Below, piece by piece: positions 8,338 through 16,588 of a stretch of DNA of 64,000 bases. Position 1 is the stretch's first letter. Each line of letters starts with the position of its first letter. Both the position numbers and the translations under genes were made by a program. Source of the stretch: Blautia sp900556555 (GTDB taxonomy: Bacteria > Bacillota > Clostridia > Lachnospirales > Lachnospiraceae); NCBI GenBank assembly GCA_964250615.1, contig CAXUGM010000016.1. One strand, written 5' to 3'. The notes under the pieces were generated by a model that ran no database searches, had not been told where the DNA came from, and saw nothing but the letters and a program-made list of their open reading frames with translations.

Positions 8338-8632
8338 GAAATTTATATATGTTATGAAAAACGAAACAGGAGCAAGAATCCGAGGGGGTTAGATTCCTGC
8401 TCCTGTCTGTATTTCATAAAAAAGAAGGAGTTACTGGCAACTCTTTTGCCAGTAATATGAAAAGAAAAAGATTTTGAAAAAAGTCTTATTGGCTTTTACA
8501 AGTAATACTATACCCTGTAAATAAGGATAATTTATGACTAAAAACTAAAAGAAAAATGAAAAAATATCAATTTGATTTATTATTATTTTAGAATTATTTC
8601 AAAAATCTTTTTATTTTATAGTTTCACCTGAT
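8338..8632. other. region after the pilus operon
   Basis: 295 bases without a conventional gene. They hold flanking repeat copy 2 (8366-8512) and then an AT-rich stretch with no promoter equivalent to that at 791-819. No T-rich terminator for the adhesin gene is visible except hairpin A2. Confidence 0.6.
8366..8512 (+). repeat. structured flanking repeat, copy 2
   Basis: Same order as copy 1: hairpin A2 (8366-8380 with 8392-8406, one mismatch, gaggggg loop), SD gaaggag (8424-8430), hairpin B2 (8431-8440 with 8446-8455, perfect 10 bp) and ATG at 8457, then the 22-base core at 8491-8512. Hairpin B2 has a completely different stem from copy 1 but the same position, so pairing is what is kept. 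Single-base indels in the A and T runs after the ATG break the reading frame seen in copy 1. Confidence 0.75.
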
Positions 8633-9406
8633 TTACCGGTCTGCCTTGTAAACAGGATCTGCTGGATAGCCCCCAGCAGCTTTTTGCATTCCCCTTTGGA
8701 TGGCATCCCTGGAATTTTTCCAGTCTGCATCTTTATTTCTGAAGTCGAATTTATCACAGAACCACTCTAAATCTTCAGTGACTCTCTGTAAATTTTTTGT
8801 CATGAGAGAGAAAATAGAATCATAGAAGGAATTTTTTTCTTTGTCAGATAAAACTACTTCTGCTGTTTCAATTAAATCTGCAAAATGTGGGAGACAGAAT
8901 CCTTTGCTGTTTTTGAATATTTCCTGGAATTCCGCGTTTTTACGGTATAATTCAAAAAAAGTATCCAGGTAACGGTTGTAGGTGTCCTTGTAATAATCAC
9001 AGATATAACAGTTAGAACTTTGTTCTTTTACCCAGTTTCCAATGCTGGTCTGGGGATTTTCGGGATCAATTTTTGCTTTTTTGAAATGACTCAGCATGGA
9101 TGCTTTTCCGGGAGAAAACATTTTTATTTGCTGTTTAAGTTCTTCGTTTTTTTTCTTAAAATGTGTGGTGAGAATCAAACCTGTTCCGAGACGGTTTCCA
9201 TAGTCGAACATTTTTTTATAGTGTTCTCTGCAAAAGCCCATTTTGTCGGTTTCTGCACGAATGTCATCTTCCATGTAGGAAGCACCGGAACCAAGAACAA
9301 AATCAATTGCATGTTGTTCAAGATTACGTTCAATAAAGCAGAATGGGCACTCATCATTGGCATGAAAAGCATCCATAAGAGGAATGGTATATATTTTTTC
9401 TTTCAT
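8633..9406 (-). CDS. DUF6062 family protein
   Basis: A 257-residue cytoplasmic protein of unknown function found in Clostridia. It shows two similar halves, each with a Cys pair and a later Cys-His site: CPFC then FCREH, and CYIC then FCLPH. This suggests one metal or redox site per half (inference). No signal peptide or membrane helix is seen. The start at 9406 is preferred because gaggg lies 10 bases upstream; an upstream ATG at 9421 is also possible. It stands alone, divergent from the MATE gene. Confidence 0.8.
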   Translation of the reverse strand: MKEKIYTIPLMDAFHANDECPFCFIERNLEQHAIDFVLGSGASYMEDDIRAETDKMGFCREHYKKMFDYGNRLGTGLILTTHFKKKNEELKQQIKMFSPGKASMLSHFKKAKIDPENPQTSIGNWVKEQSSNCYICDYYKDTYNRYLDTFFELYRKNAEFQEIFKNSKGFCLPHFADLIETAEVVLSDKEKNSFYDSIFSLMTKNLQRVTEDLEWFCDKFDFRNKDADWKNSRDAIQRGMQKAAGGYPADPVYKADR

Positions 9407-9557
9407 TGCTTTTACCCTCATTTCTTGTTTTTATAAGCGTACCACAAGTAGGAATGAAAGAAAAGATAAATAAGTGTTTACAGGTGTAATTGGTGTCTGT
9501 TAAGATAATAAGAAAGGGTTTATGTATAAGACTTATTATACAGAGGATGGAGAGAAA

Positions 9558-10928
9558 ATGAAGAAAAAGATAGACTTATTGGAAGGACCGATTGCAGGGA
9601 CTCTTGCTAAGTTGGCGTTTCCGATTATGGGGACATCATTAATCCAGATGGGATACAATCTGGTGGATATGATCTGGATAGGTAAGCTTGGAAGCGGTGC
9701 AGTGGCAGCAGTAGGTGCAGCGGGCATGTTTATGTGGCTGGCTAATGGTGTAACAACGATTCCTAAAATAGGAGGGCAGGTTACTGTTGCACAGAAGCTC
9801 GGAAGCAATGAGACAGAAGAGGCAGCAGAATATGGAAGATGTGCTCTTAAAATGGGGGCATTTCTTGGAATTTTATATGGTGTTTTGAGTGTTCTTTTTA
9901 GCCGGCAGATGATAGGATTCTTTCGATTGAATCACACAGAGGTTATTCAAGATGCAAAAATTTATTTACTGATTACTTGCGGATTGGTGGTGTTTTCTTT
10001 TCTGGATCAGGTAATTGGTGGAATCTTGGCAGCTATGGGAAATACGGTTACAACATTCAGGGTAACAACGGTAGGATTATTGATTAATTTAGTTTTGGAT
10101 CCTGTATTAATTTTTGGAATTGGTCCAATTCCCGGAATGAAAGTGGCAGGTGCAGCGACAGCAACGGTGTTAGCACAAATGATCGTGTTTGTCTTATATT
10201 TAAAAGCTGTTTGGAATGAGCCGGTTATTTTTAAAAATCTTCATTTACTGAAGGGGTCGAAGAAAGAGCACGTGAAGAAGATTGTTGAGATAGGATTTCC
10301 GTCGGCTATTCAGGATGCACTGTTCTCAGCTATTTCCATGGTGATTGCCAGATTAGTTGCCGGCTGGGGAGATGCTGCAGTGGCAGTACAGAAAGTTGGA
10401 AGCCAGATTGAGTCTATTTCATGGATGATGGCCGGAGGATTTTCAACGGCAGTAAATGCATTTATTGCCCAGAACTACGGTGCACAGAAAATAGAAAGAA
10501 TAAAAAAAGGCTATAGGACAGCTTTAGCTATCATGGGAGCATGGGGCATTTTTACCAGTATGCTGCTTTGGATTTTTCCAAAATTCTTTTTCAGCATTTT
10601 TATCACAGAACCGGATGTAATTCCTATGGGTGTGGATTATTTAAGGATTATTGGAATCAGCGAGTTGTTTATGTGTCTGGAAGGTGCTGCAACAGGAGCA
10701 TTCCAGGGATTGGGAAAGACAGTGCCACCGTCTGTTACCGGAATTGTATTCAATGCTTTGAGAATACCAGCGGCTATGTTATTGTCAAAGACATCTCTTG
10801 GATTGAATGGAATTTGGTGGGTATTAAGTTTTTCTTGTGTTTTTAAAGGGACAATTCTGCCACTATGGTATCATATAGCATTTAAAAAAATAAAAATCAA
10901 GGGAGGAACAAAAGATTATGAGAAATGA
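9558..10928 (+). CDS. MATE family efflux transporter
   Basis: A 456-residue polytopic membrane protein with about 12 helices in two similar halves, the usual size for MATE exporters, which expel cationic drugs or metabolites using a Na+ or H+ gradient. The N-terminus begins LLEGPIAGTLAKLAFPIM, the standard MATE opening. ATG 9558 has ggatggag upstream and fits family alignments better than an earlier ATG at 9522. The end overlaps the next gene by 11 bases, so the two are translationally coupled. The substrate cannot be inferred. Confidence 0.92.
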   Translation: MKKKIDLLEGPIAGTLAKLAFPIMGTSLIQMGYNLVDMIWIGKLGSGAVAAVGAAGMFMWLANGVTTIPKIGGQVTVAQKLGSNETEEAAEYGRCALKMGAFLGILYGVLSVLFSRQMIGFFRLNHTEVIQDAKIYLLITCGLVVFSFLDQVIGGILAAMGNTVTTFRVTTVGLLINLVLDPVLIFGIGPIPGMKVAGAATATVLAQMIVFVLYLKAVWNEPVIFKNLHLLKGSKKEHVKKIVEIGFPSAIQDALFSAISMVIARLVAGWGDAAVAVQKVGSQIESISWMMAGGFSTAVNAFIAQNYGAQKIERIKKGYRTALAIMGAWGIFTSMLLWIFPKFFFSIFITEPDVIPMGVDYLRIIGISELFMCLEGAATGAFQGLGKTVPPSVTGIVFNALRIPAAMLLSKTSLGLNGIWWVLSFSCVFKGTILPLWYHIAFKKIKIKGGTKDYEK

Positions 10929-11226
10929 CATGGTATTATTAGTTATTGCAGTAGTAGTTATTCTAGTGGGGATTTTTCTTGCTGTAAAAGGGAAACCTTC
11001 TATGATCAGAGACCGGTTCTCCAGTGGGGTTTCGCCTAAAAATGAAAGAAAATTTATGATGACAATAGGAGGTGCAGTTGGAATCATCGGATTAGATATG
11101 CTGGTACTTGTATTGTTATCTATGAACATGACAGTTACAGAAGAAATGACATTGATTATTCTTGCAGTAGGAATTGTTTTGTTCGTTGGAATGATTCTCA
11201 TTGGACAGAAATATTTTAGAAGATAA
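10918..11226 (+). CDS. small three-helix membrane protein
   Basis: A 102-residue protein with hydrophobic segments at about 4-22, 46-68 and 76-96, and a basic linker (KPSMIRDRFSSG) between the first two. It resembles DUF3784-type small membrane proteins, but I do not recognise it firmly. It overlaps the MATE gene by 11 bases (ATG inside the last codons), so it is made with the exporter and may assist it. Confidence 0.7.
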   Translation: MRNDMVLLVIAVVVILVGIFLAVKGKPSMIRDRFSSGVSPKNERKFMMTIGGAVGIIGLDMLVLVLLSMNMTVTEEMTLIILAVGIVLFVGMILIGQKYFRR

Positions 11227-11315
11227 ATTTTAAATTTAACTATTCACAGTGAAAAAACAGTGGTACAATAATCAGCAGAAAATTTTGATGATAAACACAA
11301 GGAGTGAGGATAATT

Positions 11316-12605
11316 ATGAGCAGAGAATATCGTATTGAGACAAAATGTATCCAATCCGGATGGAAACCTAAAAAAGGTGAACCAAGAATGATGCCTATTT
11401 ACCAGAGTACAACTTTTAAATATGATACAACAGAAGAAATGGGAAGATTATTCGATTTAAAGGATAACGGATATTTTTATACCAGATGCCAGAATCCTAC
11501 AAACGATTTAGTGGCTGCTAAAATCGCAGATTTGGAAGGCGGTGTTGCGGCTGTACTTACATCTTCCGGCCAGGCTGCAAACTTTTATGCTGTATTTAAT
11601 ATCTGCGAAGCAGGAGACCATGTAATCTGTGCATCTTCTATTTATGGAGGTACATTGAATGTCCTTGGTGTTACAGCAAAAAAAATGGGGATTTCCTGTA
11701 CTTTCGTAGATGTGGATGCCCCAAAAGAAGAACTTGATAAAGCATTTCAGCCAAATACAAAAGCTGTAATTGCAGAAACGATTGCAAATCCGGCACTGGT
11801 AGTTCTTGATATTGAAAAAATGGCAGATGTGGCTCATAGCCATGGTGTGCCGCTCATTGTGGACAATACTTTTGCGACACCGGTAAACTGCAGACCATTC
11901 GAATGGGGAGCAGATATTGTAACACATTCTACCACAAAATATATGGATGGCCATGCTGCACAGGTAGGCGGTGCTATTGTGGACAGCGGAAACTTTGACT
12001 GGGAAGCGCATGCAGAAAAATTTCCAGGATTAACCACGCCAGATGAATCTTATCATGGTGTAGTATATACAAAACAGTTTGGAAAGGCAGCTTATATTAC
12101 AAAAATCAATGCTCAGCTTATGAGAGACCTGGGCTCTATTCCTTCTCCTATGAACTGTTTTATCCTGAATCTGGGACTGGAATCCCTGGTACTAAGAGTA
12201 GAAAGACATTGCTATAACGCACAGAAGGTAGCAGAATATCTGAGTGAGCATCCATTAGTCGGAAAAGTGAATTATCCAGGTCTTCCAGGAGATAAATATT
12301 ACGCACTGGCACAGAAATATATGCCAAAGGGAACTTGCGGTGTTATCTCTTTTGAATTAAAGGCAGGAAGAGAAGCTGCAGTAAAATTCATGGATAATCT
12401 GAAACTGGCATCAATTGTAACCCATGTAGCTGATGCAAAGACCAGTGTGCTGCATCCTGCAAGCCATACGCACAGACAGTTGAATGATCAGCAGTTAGAA
12501 GCAGCAGGAGTATCCCCAGGTATGATTCGCCTGTCAGTTGGAATTGAGCATGTAGATGACATCATTGCAGACCTGGAACAAGCATTGCAGGCAAGTGAGA
12601 AATAA
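11316..12605 (+). CDS. metY: O-acetylhomoserine sulfhydrylase / aminocarboxypropyltransferase
   Basis: A 429-residue PLP enzyme of the Cys/Met metabolism family, expected to make homocysteine from O-acetylhomoserine and sulfide. The PLP Lys sits in THSTTKYMDGH and the PLP-phosphate site in SSGQAAN. The YTRCQNPT segment is typical of this family. Length matches MetY (about 425-430). ATG 11316 has gagg 7 bases upstream; an in-frame GTG at 11304 lies in the SD and is unlikely. No SAM riboswitch or T-box is seen in the 89-base leader. Cystathionine gamma-synthase is the alternative, but the length and N-terminus favour sulfhydrylase. Confidence 0.88.
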   Translation: MSREYRIETKCIQSGWKPKKGEPRMMPIYQSTTFKYDTTEEMGRLFDLKDNGYFYTRCQNPTNDLVAAKIADLEGGVAAVLTSSGQAANFYAVFNICEAGDHVICASSIYGGTLNVLGVTAKKMGISCTFVDVDAPKEELDKAFQPNTKAVIAETIANPALVVLDIEKMADVAHSHGVPLIVDNTFATPVNCRPFEWGADIVTHSTTKYMDGHAAQVGGAIVDSGNFDWEAHAEKFPGLTTPDESYHGVVYTKQFGKAAYITKINAQLMRDLGSIPSPMNCFILNLGLESLVLRVERHCYNAQKVAEYLSEHPLVGKVNYPGLPGDKYYALAQKYMPKGTCGVISFELKAGREAAVKFMDNLKLASIVTHVADAKTSVLHPASHTHRQLNDQQLEAAGVSPGMIRLSVGIEHVDDIIADLEQALQASEK

Positions 12606-12606
12606 G

Positions 12607-13170
12607 ATGGTATCTTATCAGATTACACAGTGGAGTCATGAATTATTTCGTCTTCAGGTCAAACCAGGCGGAATCTATATAGATGCAACCATGGGAAATG
12701 GCCATGATACCTTGTTTTTATGTGAACTTGCGGGAGAAACAGGGAAAGTAATCGCTTTTGATATTCAAGAGAAGGCAATCAATGCTACAGAATTGCTTTT
12801 GAAGGAACATCATATGGAAACCAGAGCAAAACTTTGCCTAGATAGTCATATTCACATGGACAGATATCTTGAGCAGGATTCTGTAGATGGTATTTATTTT
12901 AACTTTGGTTATCTGCCGGGAGGAGACCATAATCTGGCAACAAAACCAGATACCAGCGTAGAAGCAATTAAGACAGGACTTGGATTATTGCGAAAAGGCG
13001 GTGTTATGGCTCTTTGTATTTATAGCGGCGGTGATACAGGATTTGAAGAGAAAGACTGTATTCTTGAATATTTAAAAGGTCTTGACGAAAAATCTTATAT
13101 CGTGATTGTAAATACATATTTTAACAGGAAAAATAATCCGCCGATACCGGCATTTATAATTAAAAAATAA
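12607..13170 (+). CDS. mnmM: tRNA U34 methyltransferase MnmM (YtqB family)
   Basis: A 187-residue class I SAM methyltransferase of the YtqB group, shown in Bacillus to methylate aminomethyl-2-thiouridine at tRNA position 34. It has the SAM loop DATMGNGHDT (about 23-32), the family motif FGYLPGGDH (about 100-108) and the C-terminal NRKNNPPIPAF. The gene begins one base after the metY stop, so the two are cotranscribed. The SD is weak, consistent with coupling. Confidence 0.85.
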   Translation: MVSYQITQWSHELFRLQVKPGGIYIDATMGNGHDTLFLCELAGETGKVIAFDIQEKAINATELLLKEHHMETRAKLCLDSHIHMDRYLEQDSVDGIYFNFGYLPGGDHNLATKPDTSVEAIKTGLGLLRKGGVMALCIYSGGDTGFEEKDCILEYLKGLDEKSYIVIVNTYFNRKNNPPIPAFIIKK

Positions 13171-13178
13171 TGCTTTGC

Positions 13179-13208
13179 GGATAGGACACCCATATATCTT
13201 CATATAAT
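13179..13208 (+). promoter_or_regulatory. possible sigma-E promoter of spoIID
   Basis: GGATA (13179-13183) and CATATAAT (13201-13208), resembling the sigma-E pattern (ATA in the -35, CATACANT in the -10). The spacing is about one base longer than the consensus. Bacillus spoIID is sigma-E dependent, which supports the reading. Confidence 0.35.
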
Positions 13209-13240
13209 GTCTGTGAAAGAGATACAGGTACTGTGATTTT

Positions 13241-14107
13241 ATGAAGAAAGAAAGTGAATGGTGGATTCTTGTATGCAGTATGTTTATATTGCTGCCGTAT
13301 CTGATAACTGTGCTGATTCTTGGACGTAGTGCATGTCCTGTAAGCAAAACAGCAGAGTTGGAGGAGTATGTGGCTGGTGCGGCAGCGTCTCAGATTCCGT
13401 GGGGATATCAAAAAGAAACGATTAAAGCTCAGTTAGTTCTTGCCAGAACAAATCTTTATCTGGAGAGGCAGGCAGGAAAAGAACAACCGATGCTGAAGGA
13501 GATAAGTAGATTTTTTCATCAGAAACATATGAATTCAGAAAAGCTGGAGCAGTTTGCTGTTTTTCAGGAAGCTGCTGTTGAGACAAAGGGTGAAATTTTA
13601 ACGAAGAATGGTGAAGCAATAAGGATCCCTTATCATGATTTAAGTGCCGGGAAAACCAGAGATGGAAAAGAAATTCTGGGAGATTCCTATGCCTACATAC
13701 CTTCTGTAGAAGTAACAAAAGATATTGACAGTCCTCTTTATGTGGAGGGCTGTTATTTTTCTTTTCAGGAATTAGAGAAGCATATGCGGAAGCAATACAG
13801 AAGTTTTGCTTTAGGGGAAGAGAAGATAGTAGAAGTAAAGAAAACAGATGCAGCAGATTATGTTATGGAAGTACAGATAGGAAATCAGATGGTTCAGGGA
13901 GAAACAATAAGAGAGATTCTTGATTTGCCTTCTTCTTGCTTTACCGTTCAGATATCAGGAGATAAAGTGCGTTTTTTATGCAAGGGAAGGGGACACGGTC
14001 TTGGCATGAGCCAGTATGGAGCAGAGCAAATGGCTCTTGAGGGGAAAAATTATAAGGAAATATTGAATCTCTTTTTTCCGGAACTGAGTATAGAAAAGAG
14101 AAAATAG
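13241..14107 (+). CDS. spoIID: stage II sporulation protein D (SpoIID/LytB lytic transglycosylase)
   Basis: A 288-residue membrane-anchored glycan-cleaving enzyme that thins septal peptidoglycan so the mother cell can engulf the forespore. One N-terminal helix (about 8-28) is followed by the SpoIID domain. The conserved C-terminal signature GRGHGLGMSQYGAEQMA (about 250-265) is intact. AAASQIPWGYQKETIKAQ is the family's opening motif, where the usual catalytic Glu position is occupied by Gln or lies nearby; this deserves an alignment. A SpoIIQ-like gene lies 1.1 kb downstream, the usual clostridial neighbour. Confidence 0.9.
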   Translation: MKKESEWWILVCSMFILLPYLITVLILGRSACPVSKTAELEEYVAGAAASQIPWGYQKETIKAQLVLARTNLYLERQAGKEQPMLKEISRFFHQKHMNSEKLEQFAVFQEAAVETKGEILTKNGEAIRIPYHDLSAGKTRDGKEILGDSYAYIPSVEVTKDIDSPLYVEGCYFSFQELEKHMRKQYRSFALGEEKIVEVKKTDAADYVMEVQIGNQMVQGETIREILDLPSSCFTVQISGDKVRFLCKGRGHGLGMSQYGAEQMALEGKNYKEILNLFFPELSIEKRK

Positions 14108-14112
14108 AAAAA

Positions 14113-14152
14113 AGACACCAGTCAGCATCGTATCACTTGCTGGCTGGTGTCT
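14113..14152. terminator. bidirectional terminator
   Basis: A 15-bp stem (14113-14127 with 14138-14152, one G-U). The T-tract is better on the minus strand, ending the gene at 14157-15074. It also serves spoIID. Confidence 0.8.
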
Positions 14153-14156
14153 GTCT

Positions 14157-15074
14157 TTAGTTTACTTCTTCTCCTTTTGTTTGATTTTCTGCCAAATTCA
14201 AAACAGAGGTAGTGATAACGATGGAATCTTGGTTAACAAGGTTGTCCACTTCAAAACTTACGAGATCTCCTTCTTTTATTTCATAGAATCCCTGTACATT
14301 GTAAGGATAAAGAATGGTCATAGTACCCTGAATTGTGATGGTATCTCCCTCTTTTAAGTGGGAACCATTGTATTCGCCTGTATCCGTAACGGTAGCTTCC
14401 ATGGTCCGGTCATCCAGCACAGCAGTAATCTGTGCTTCTATGGATTTCAGCTCATCCGTTTGGGTGTAGGTATGAGAGGAAGGGGTAATTTCAACCAAGC
14501 TGACTACTTTTTTTGAAACAGGAAGATACTCAGCCATGAGTTTTGAGTCTTCAGAATATTTATAACTATATACAATATTCTTTGTTTCTGGGTCATATTC
14601 CATGTATTCCTCATTGGTAATATAGGAGTAGGTGTTATAATTTTTTTCACTGATACGCAGAGAAATCTTTTGGTCAAAAAGGTCTGTGCCTTCCATACAA
14701 TAAGTATCCTCCATCGGAATGTTCAGTATGGAATGAGGTGTTCTGAAAAATTTAGTTTGATTTACAGTAACCTGTACAGGTTTTTTCATTGCCAGAGTAT
14801 CTTTTGCTCCGGTATAGAGAAAAATACTGCTGAGAAGGAGAATCAGCACTGTAAATCCAATAGGTATTATGTTTTGGACAGAGGTTTTCAGCCGTTTTTT
14901 CAGTTTTATCTGGAAAATAAGAAGCAATATTATGGCAGCAGCAATGCATCCGAGACAAATATAATAACGAACAGGTGCTGTCCAAAAATCAAAGAAGTAT
15001 GTCAGTACGCTAATGTCTAGAATCACCAGCAGCAGTATGAAAACATAACAGATGGTATTCATCAACTTTTTCAT
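14157..15074 (-). CDS. membrane-anchored protein of unknown function
   Basis: A 305-residue protein not assigned to a family. Three hydrophobic helices lie at about 5-28, 36-55 and 68-90, followed by a mostly beta-type extracellular region of about 210 residues. The C-terminal part (DRTMEATVTDTGEYNGSHLKEGD) looks like an OB-fold. The start at 15074 has ggagg 8 bases upstream. It sits between spoIID and spoIIQ on the opposite strand. It has no enzymatic motif that I can see. Confidence 0.65.
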   Translation of the reverse strand: MKKLMNTICYVFILLLVILDISVLTYFFDFWTAPVRYYICLGCIAAAIILLLIFQIKLKKRLKTSVQNIIPIGFTVLILLLSSIFLYTGAKDTLAMKKPVQVTVNQTKFFRTPHSILNIPMEDTYCMEGTDLFDQKISLRISEKNYNTYSYITNEEYMEYDPETKNIVYSYKYSEDSKLMAEYLPVSKKVVSLVEITPSSHTYTQTDELKSIEAQITAVLDDRTMEATVTDTGEYNGSHLKEGDTITIQGTMTILYPYNVQGFYEIKEGDLVSFEVDNLVNQDSIVITTSVLNLAENQTKGEEVN

Positions 15075-15148
15075 ATGTAAATCCTCCATGTTGCCTAAGT
15101 TGTTACTTTTATTTTAACACACATGGACAGAAAAGAAAAACAGATAAT

Positions 15149-15177
15149 GTATAAGTTTTCATTTTCTGGCAATCCTA
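15149..15177 (+). promoter_or_regulatory. possible sigma-F promoter of spoIIQ-like gene
   Basis: GTATA (15149-15153), 14-bp spacer, GGCAATCCTA (15168-15177), one mismatch to the sigma-F/G -10 pattern GGNNANAHTR. spoIIQ is a sigma-F gene in Bacillus. Confidence 0.35.
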
Positions 15178-15230
15178 TGATTGAAGTCAAAAAAGGGGCG
15201 GATTGCTCCATATAGGTAGAGGTGAAAGAT

Positions 15231-16028
15231 ATGAGTAAAAAAGGTAAAATCCGTGTTGCTCTTGGGAGTATGCTGGCATTAACACTTGTGGTTACATGTG
15301 CTGCTGTATATCAGTCTGGGAGTAAGAGCACGCCAAATGAGAAAGAATTTGTTAAGGAGAACCAGGAAGACACTGTTGACCAGGCAATAAGAACAGAAGA
15401 ACGGGTAGATACAGAAGAAACAGAGGATGTAAATACTTCTCAGGTGGAAGGAACAAGAAAAACAGAAGATGACACAGCAGAAGAAGAGAAACAGGATACT
15501 GTAAGTGAAGAGCAGCCAGCTGCAGAAAAAGAAGTACCAGAGCAGGAGAACACAGAATCTGCATCTGCCCAGGCACAGACTCAGACAGTAGTTCCCCAGG
15601 CACCTTCTTTGAATTTTACGGAAAGTTCTCTCATGGAATGGCCGGTAAACGGACAGGTTGTGCTGGATTATAATATGGATCATACAGTCTATTTTCCAAC
15701 ATTGAATGTATATAAATTAAATCCGGCTGTAGCAATTTCAGCAGAAGCAGGAACACCAGTGGCAGCAGTCGCTAATGGGAAAATTGTTTCTGTTGCAGAA
15801 AACGAAGAGACAGGAATTACTATGACGGTAGATATGGGAAATGGCTATCAGGCTATTTACGGGCAGTTAAAGGATGTTCCTTTCCAGGCAGAAGAGTATG
15901 TGTCAGCAGGAAGTGTGCTTGGATATGTAAACGAACCAACCAAGTATTACAGCAAGGAAGGTGCAAATCTTTATTTTGCTTTGAAAAAAGATGGCATGCC
16001 TCTAGATCCGATGCAATATTTGCCCTGA
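15231..16028 (+). CDS. SpoIIQ-like protein with degenerate M23 (LytM) domain
   Basis: A 265-residue forespore-membrane protein candidate. It has one N-terminal helix (about 9-27), a long low-complexity Glu/Gln/Thr linker (about 30-120) and a LytM fold (about 135-265). The zinc ligands are missing: the HxxxD site is replaced by DYNMDHT and later sequence, and HxH is replaced by IYGQL and NLYFAL. A catalytic peptidase is therefore unlikely. SpoIIQ partners with SpoIIIAH to form the feeding-tube channel and does not need catalysis in Bacillus. The start at 15231 has aggtg upstream. Confidence 0.75.
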   Translation: MSKKGKIRVALGSMLALTLVVTCAAVYQSGSKSTPNEKEFVKENQEDTVDQAIRTEERVDTEETEDVNTSQVEGTRKTEDDTAEEEKQDTVSEEQPAAEKEVPEQENTESASAQAQTQTVVPQAPSLNFTESSLMEWPVNGQVVLDYNMDHTVYFPTLNVYKLNPAVAISAEAGTPVAAVANGKIVSVAENEETGITMTVDMGNGYQAIYGQLKDVPFQAEEYVSAGSVLGYVNEPTKYYSKEGANLYFALKKDGMPLDPMQYLP

Positions 16029-16035
16029 GAAAGAA

Positions 16036-16064
16036 TTCACAAATCTGGATTGTAAGAGTATAAT
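16036..16064 (+). promoter_or_regulatory. promoter of the putative 6S RNA
   Basis: TTCACA (16036-16041), exactly 17 bases, TATAAT (16059-16064). The predicted start (about 16071) coincides with the 5' strand of a long-range stem, which supports a separate RNA gene. Confidence 0.6.
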
Positions 16065-16070
16065 AAAGTA

Positions 16071-16254
16071 TGCAGCGGAGGTTCCGCAGCCGATATACTT
16101 TTACAGTCTTTGAACCAATTTCCCGGAAATCAGATGGCTTTCAAAAAGAATTGTTCCATACGGATTCCCGGCTGAGTGAAGCACGTATTTATCGGCGGCT
16201 TGATATATAGGACGTTTTGACTGGCTTTTGAAGCAGGTAGAGCGTCCGCTACAT
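16071..16254 (+). ncRNA. ssrS: probable 6S RNA
   Basis: A 184-nt region without a gene follows a near-consensus promoter. Its ends pair (tgcagcgga 16071-16079 with tccgctaca 16245-16253, one mismatch), as in 6S RNA. It includes a 5' motif (cgcagccgatata) similar to the E. coli 6S gagccgatatt, and ttgaacca later. Internal pairing gaac(c)aatt with aattgttc is also possible. 6S RNA binds the sigma-A polymerase as a promoter mimic. No terminator precedes the downstream gene, so RNA processing or readthrough is expected. Identification rests on motif memory and pairing, without a covariance search. Confidence 0.55.
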
Positions 16255-16274
16255 AGAACAGCAGGAGTGAGAAC

Positions 16275-16520
16275 GTGGAAAATTATACTTATATGTTGCA
16301 GTGCAGGGATGGAAGCCTTTATACAGGATGGACTACAAATCTGGACAAGCGGGTGGCCTGTCATAATTCTGGAAAAGGGGCAAAATATACCAGGGCAAGA
16401 CTTCCCGTAGAATTGGTGTATTATGAGAAGTTTAAGACAAAGGAAGAGGCAATGCGAAGAGAATGGGAGATTAAGCAGCTGACTCGAAAACAAAAGGAAG
16501 AATTGATAAAAAATATATAA
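16275..16520 (+). CDS. GIY-YIG nuclease family protein (YhbQ-like)
   Basis: An 81-residue single-domain GIY-YIG protein. The family motif appears as YTYMLQC and LYTGWT (the second YIG is YTG), followed by the conserved Arg in NLDKRVACHN and Glu in AMRREWEIKQL. Short YhbQ/UPF0213 proteins are thought to act on DNA, but their role is not settled. GTG 16275 has aggag upstream. The gene directly follows the putative 6S RNA, and may share its transcript. Confidence 0.88.
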   Translation: MENYTYMLQCRDGSLYTGWTTNLDKRVACHNSGKGAKYTRARLPVELVYYEKFKTKEEAMRREWEIKQLTRKQKEELIKNI

Positions 16521-16581
16521 AAAGAAAAACATCCGGGCTTAGAGAGTACAAAAAAAGGAGAAACCGGATGTTTTTCTTTTT
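16519..16581. terminator. bidirectional terminator
   Basis: A perfect 18-bp stem (16519-16536 with 16564-16581) with A- and T-rich bases on both sides, between two convergent genes. The 27-base loop contains aaaaaaaggag, an SD-like sequence. Confidence 0.85.
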
Positions 16582-16588
16582 AACAATA

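Noticed and set aside
11227..11315. SAM riboswitch or T-box before metY
   Set aside because: The leader is too short and no conserved element or terminator can be seen.
16064..16103. Intrinsic terminator of the SpoIIQ-like gene
   Set aside because: The hairpin begins at the predicted start site of a strong promoter and its outer strand pairs better with 16245-16253, so it is taken as part of the 6S RNA.
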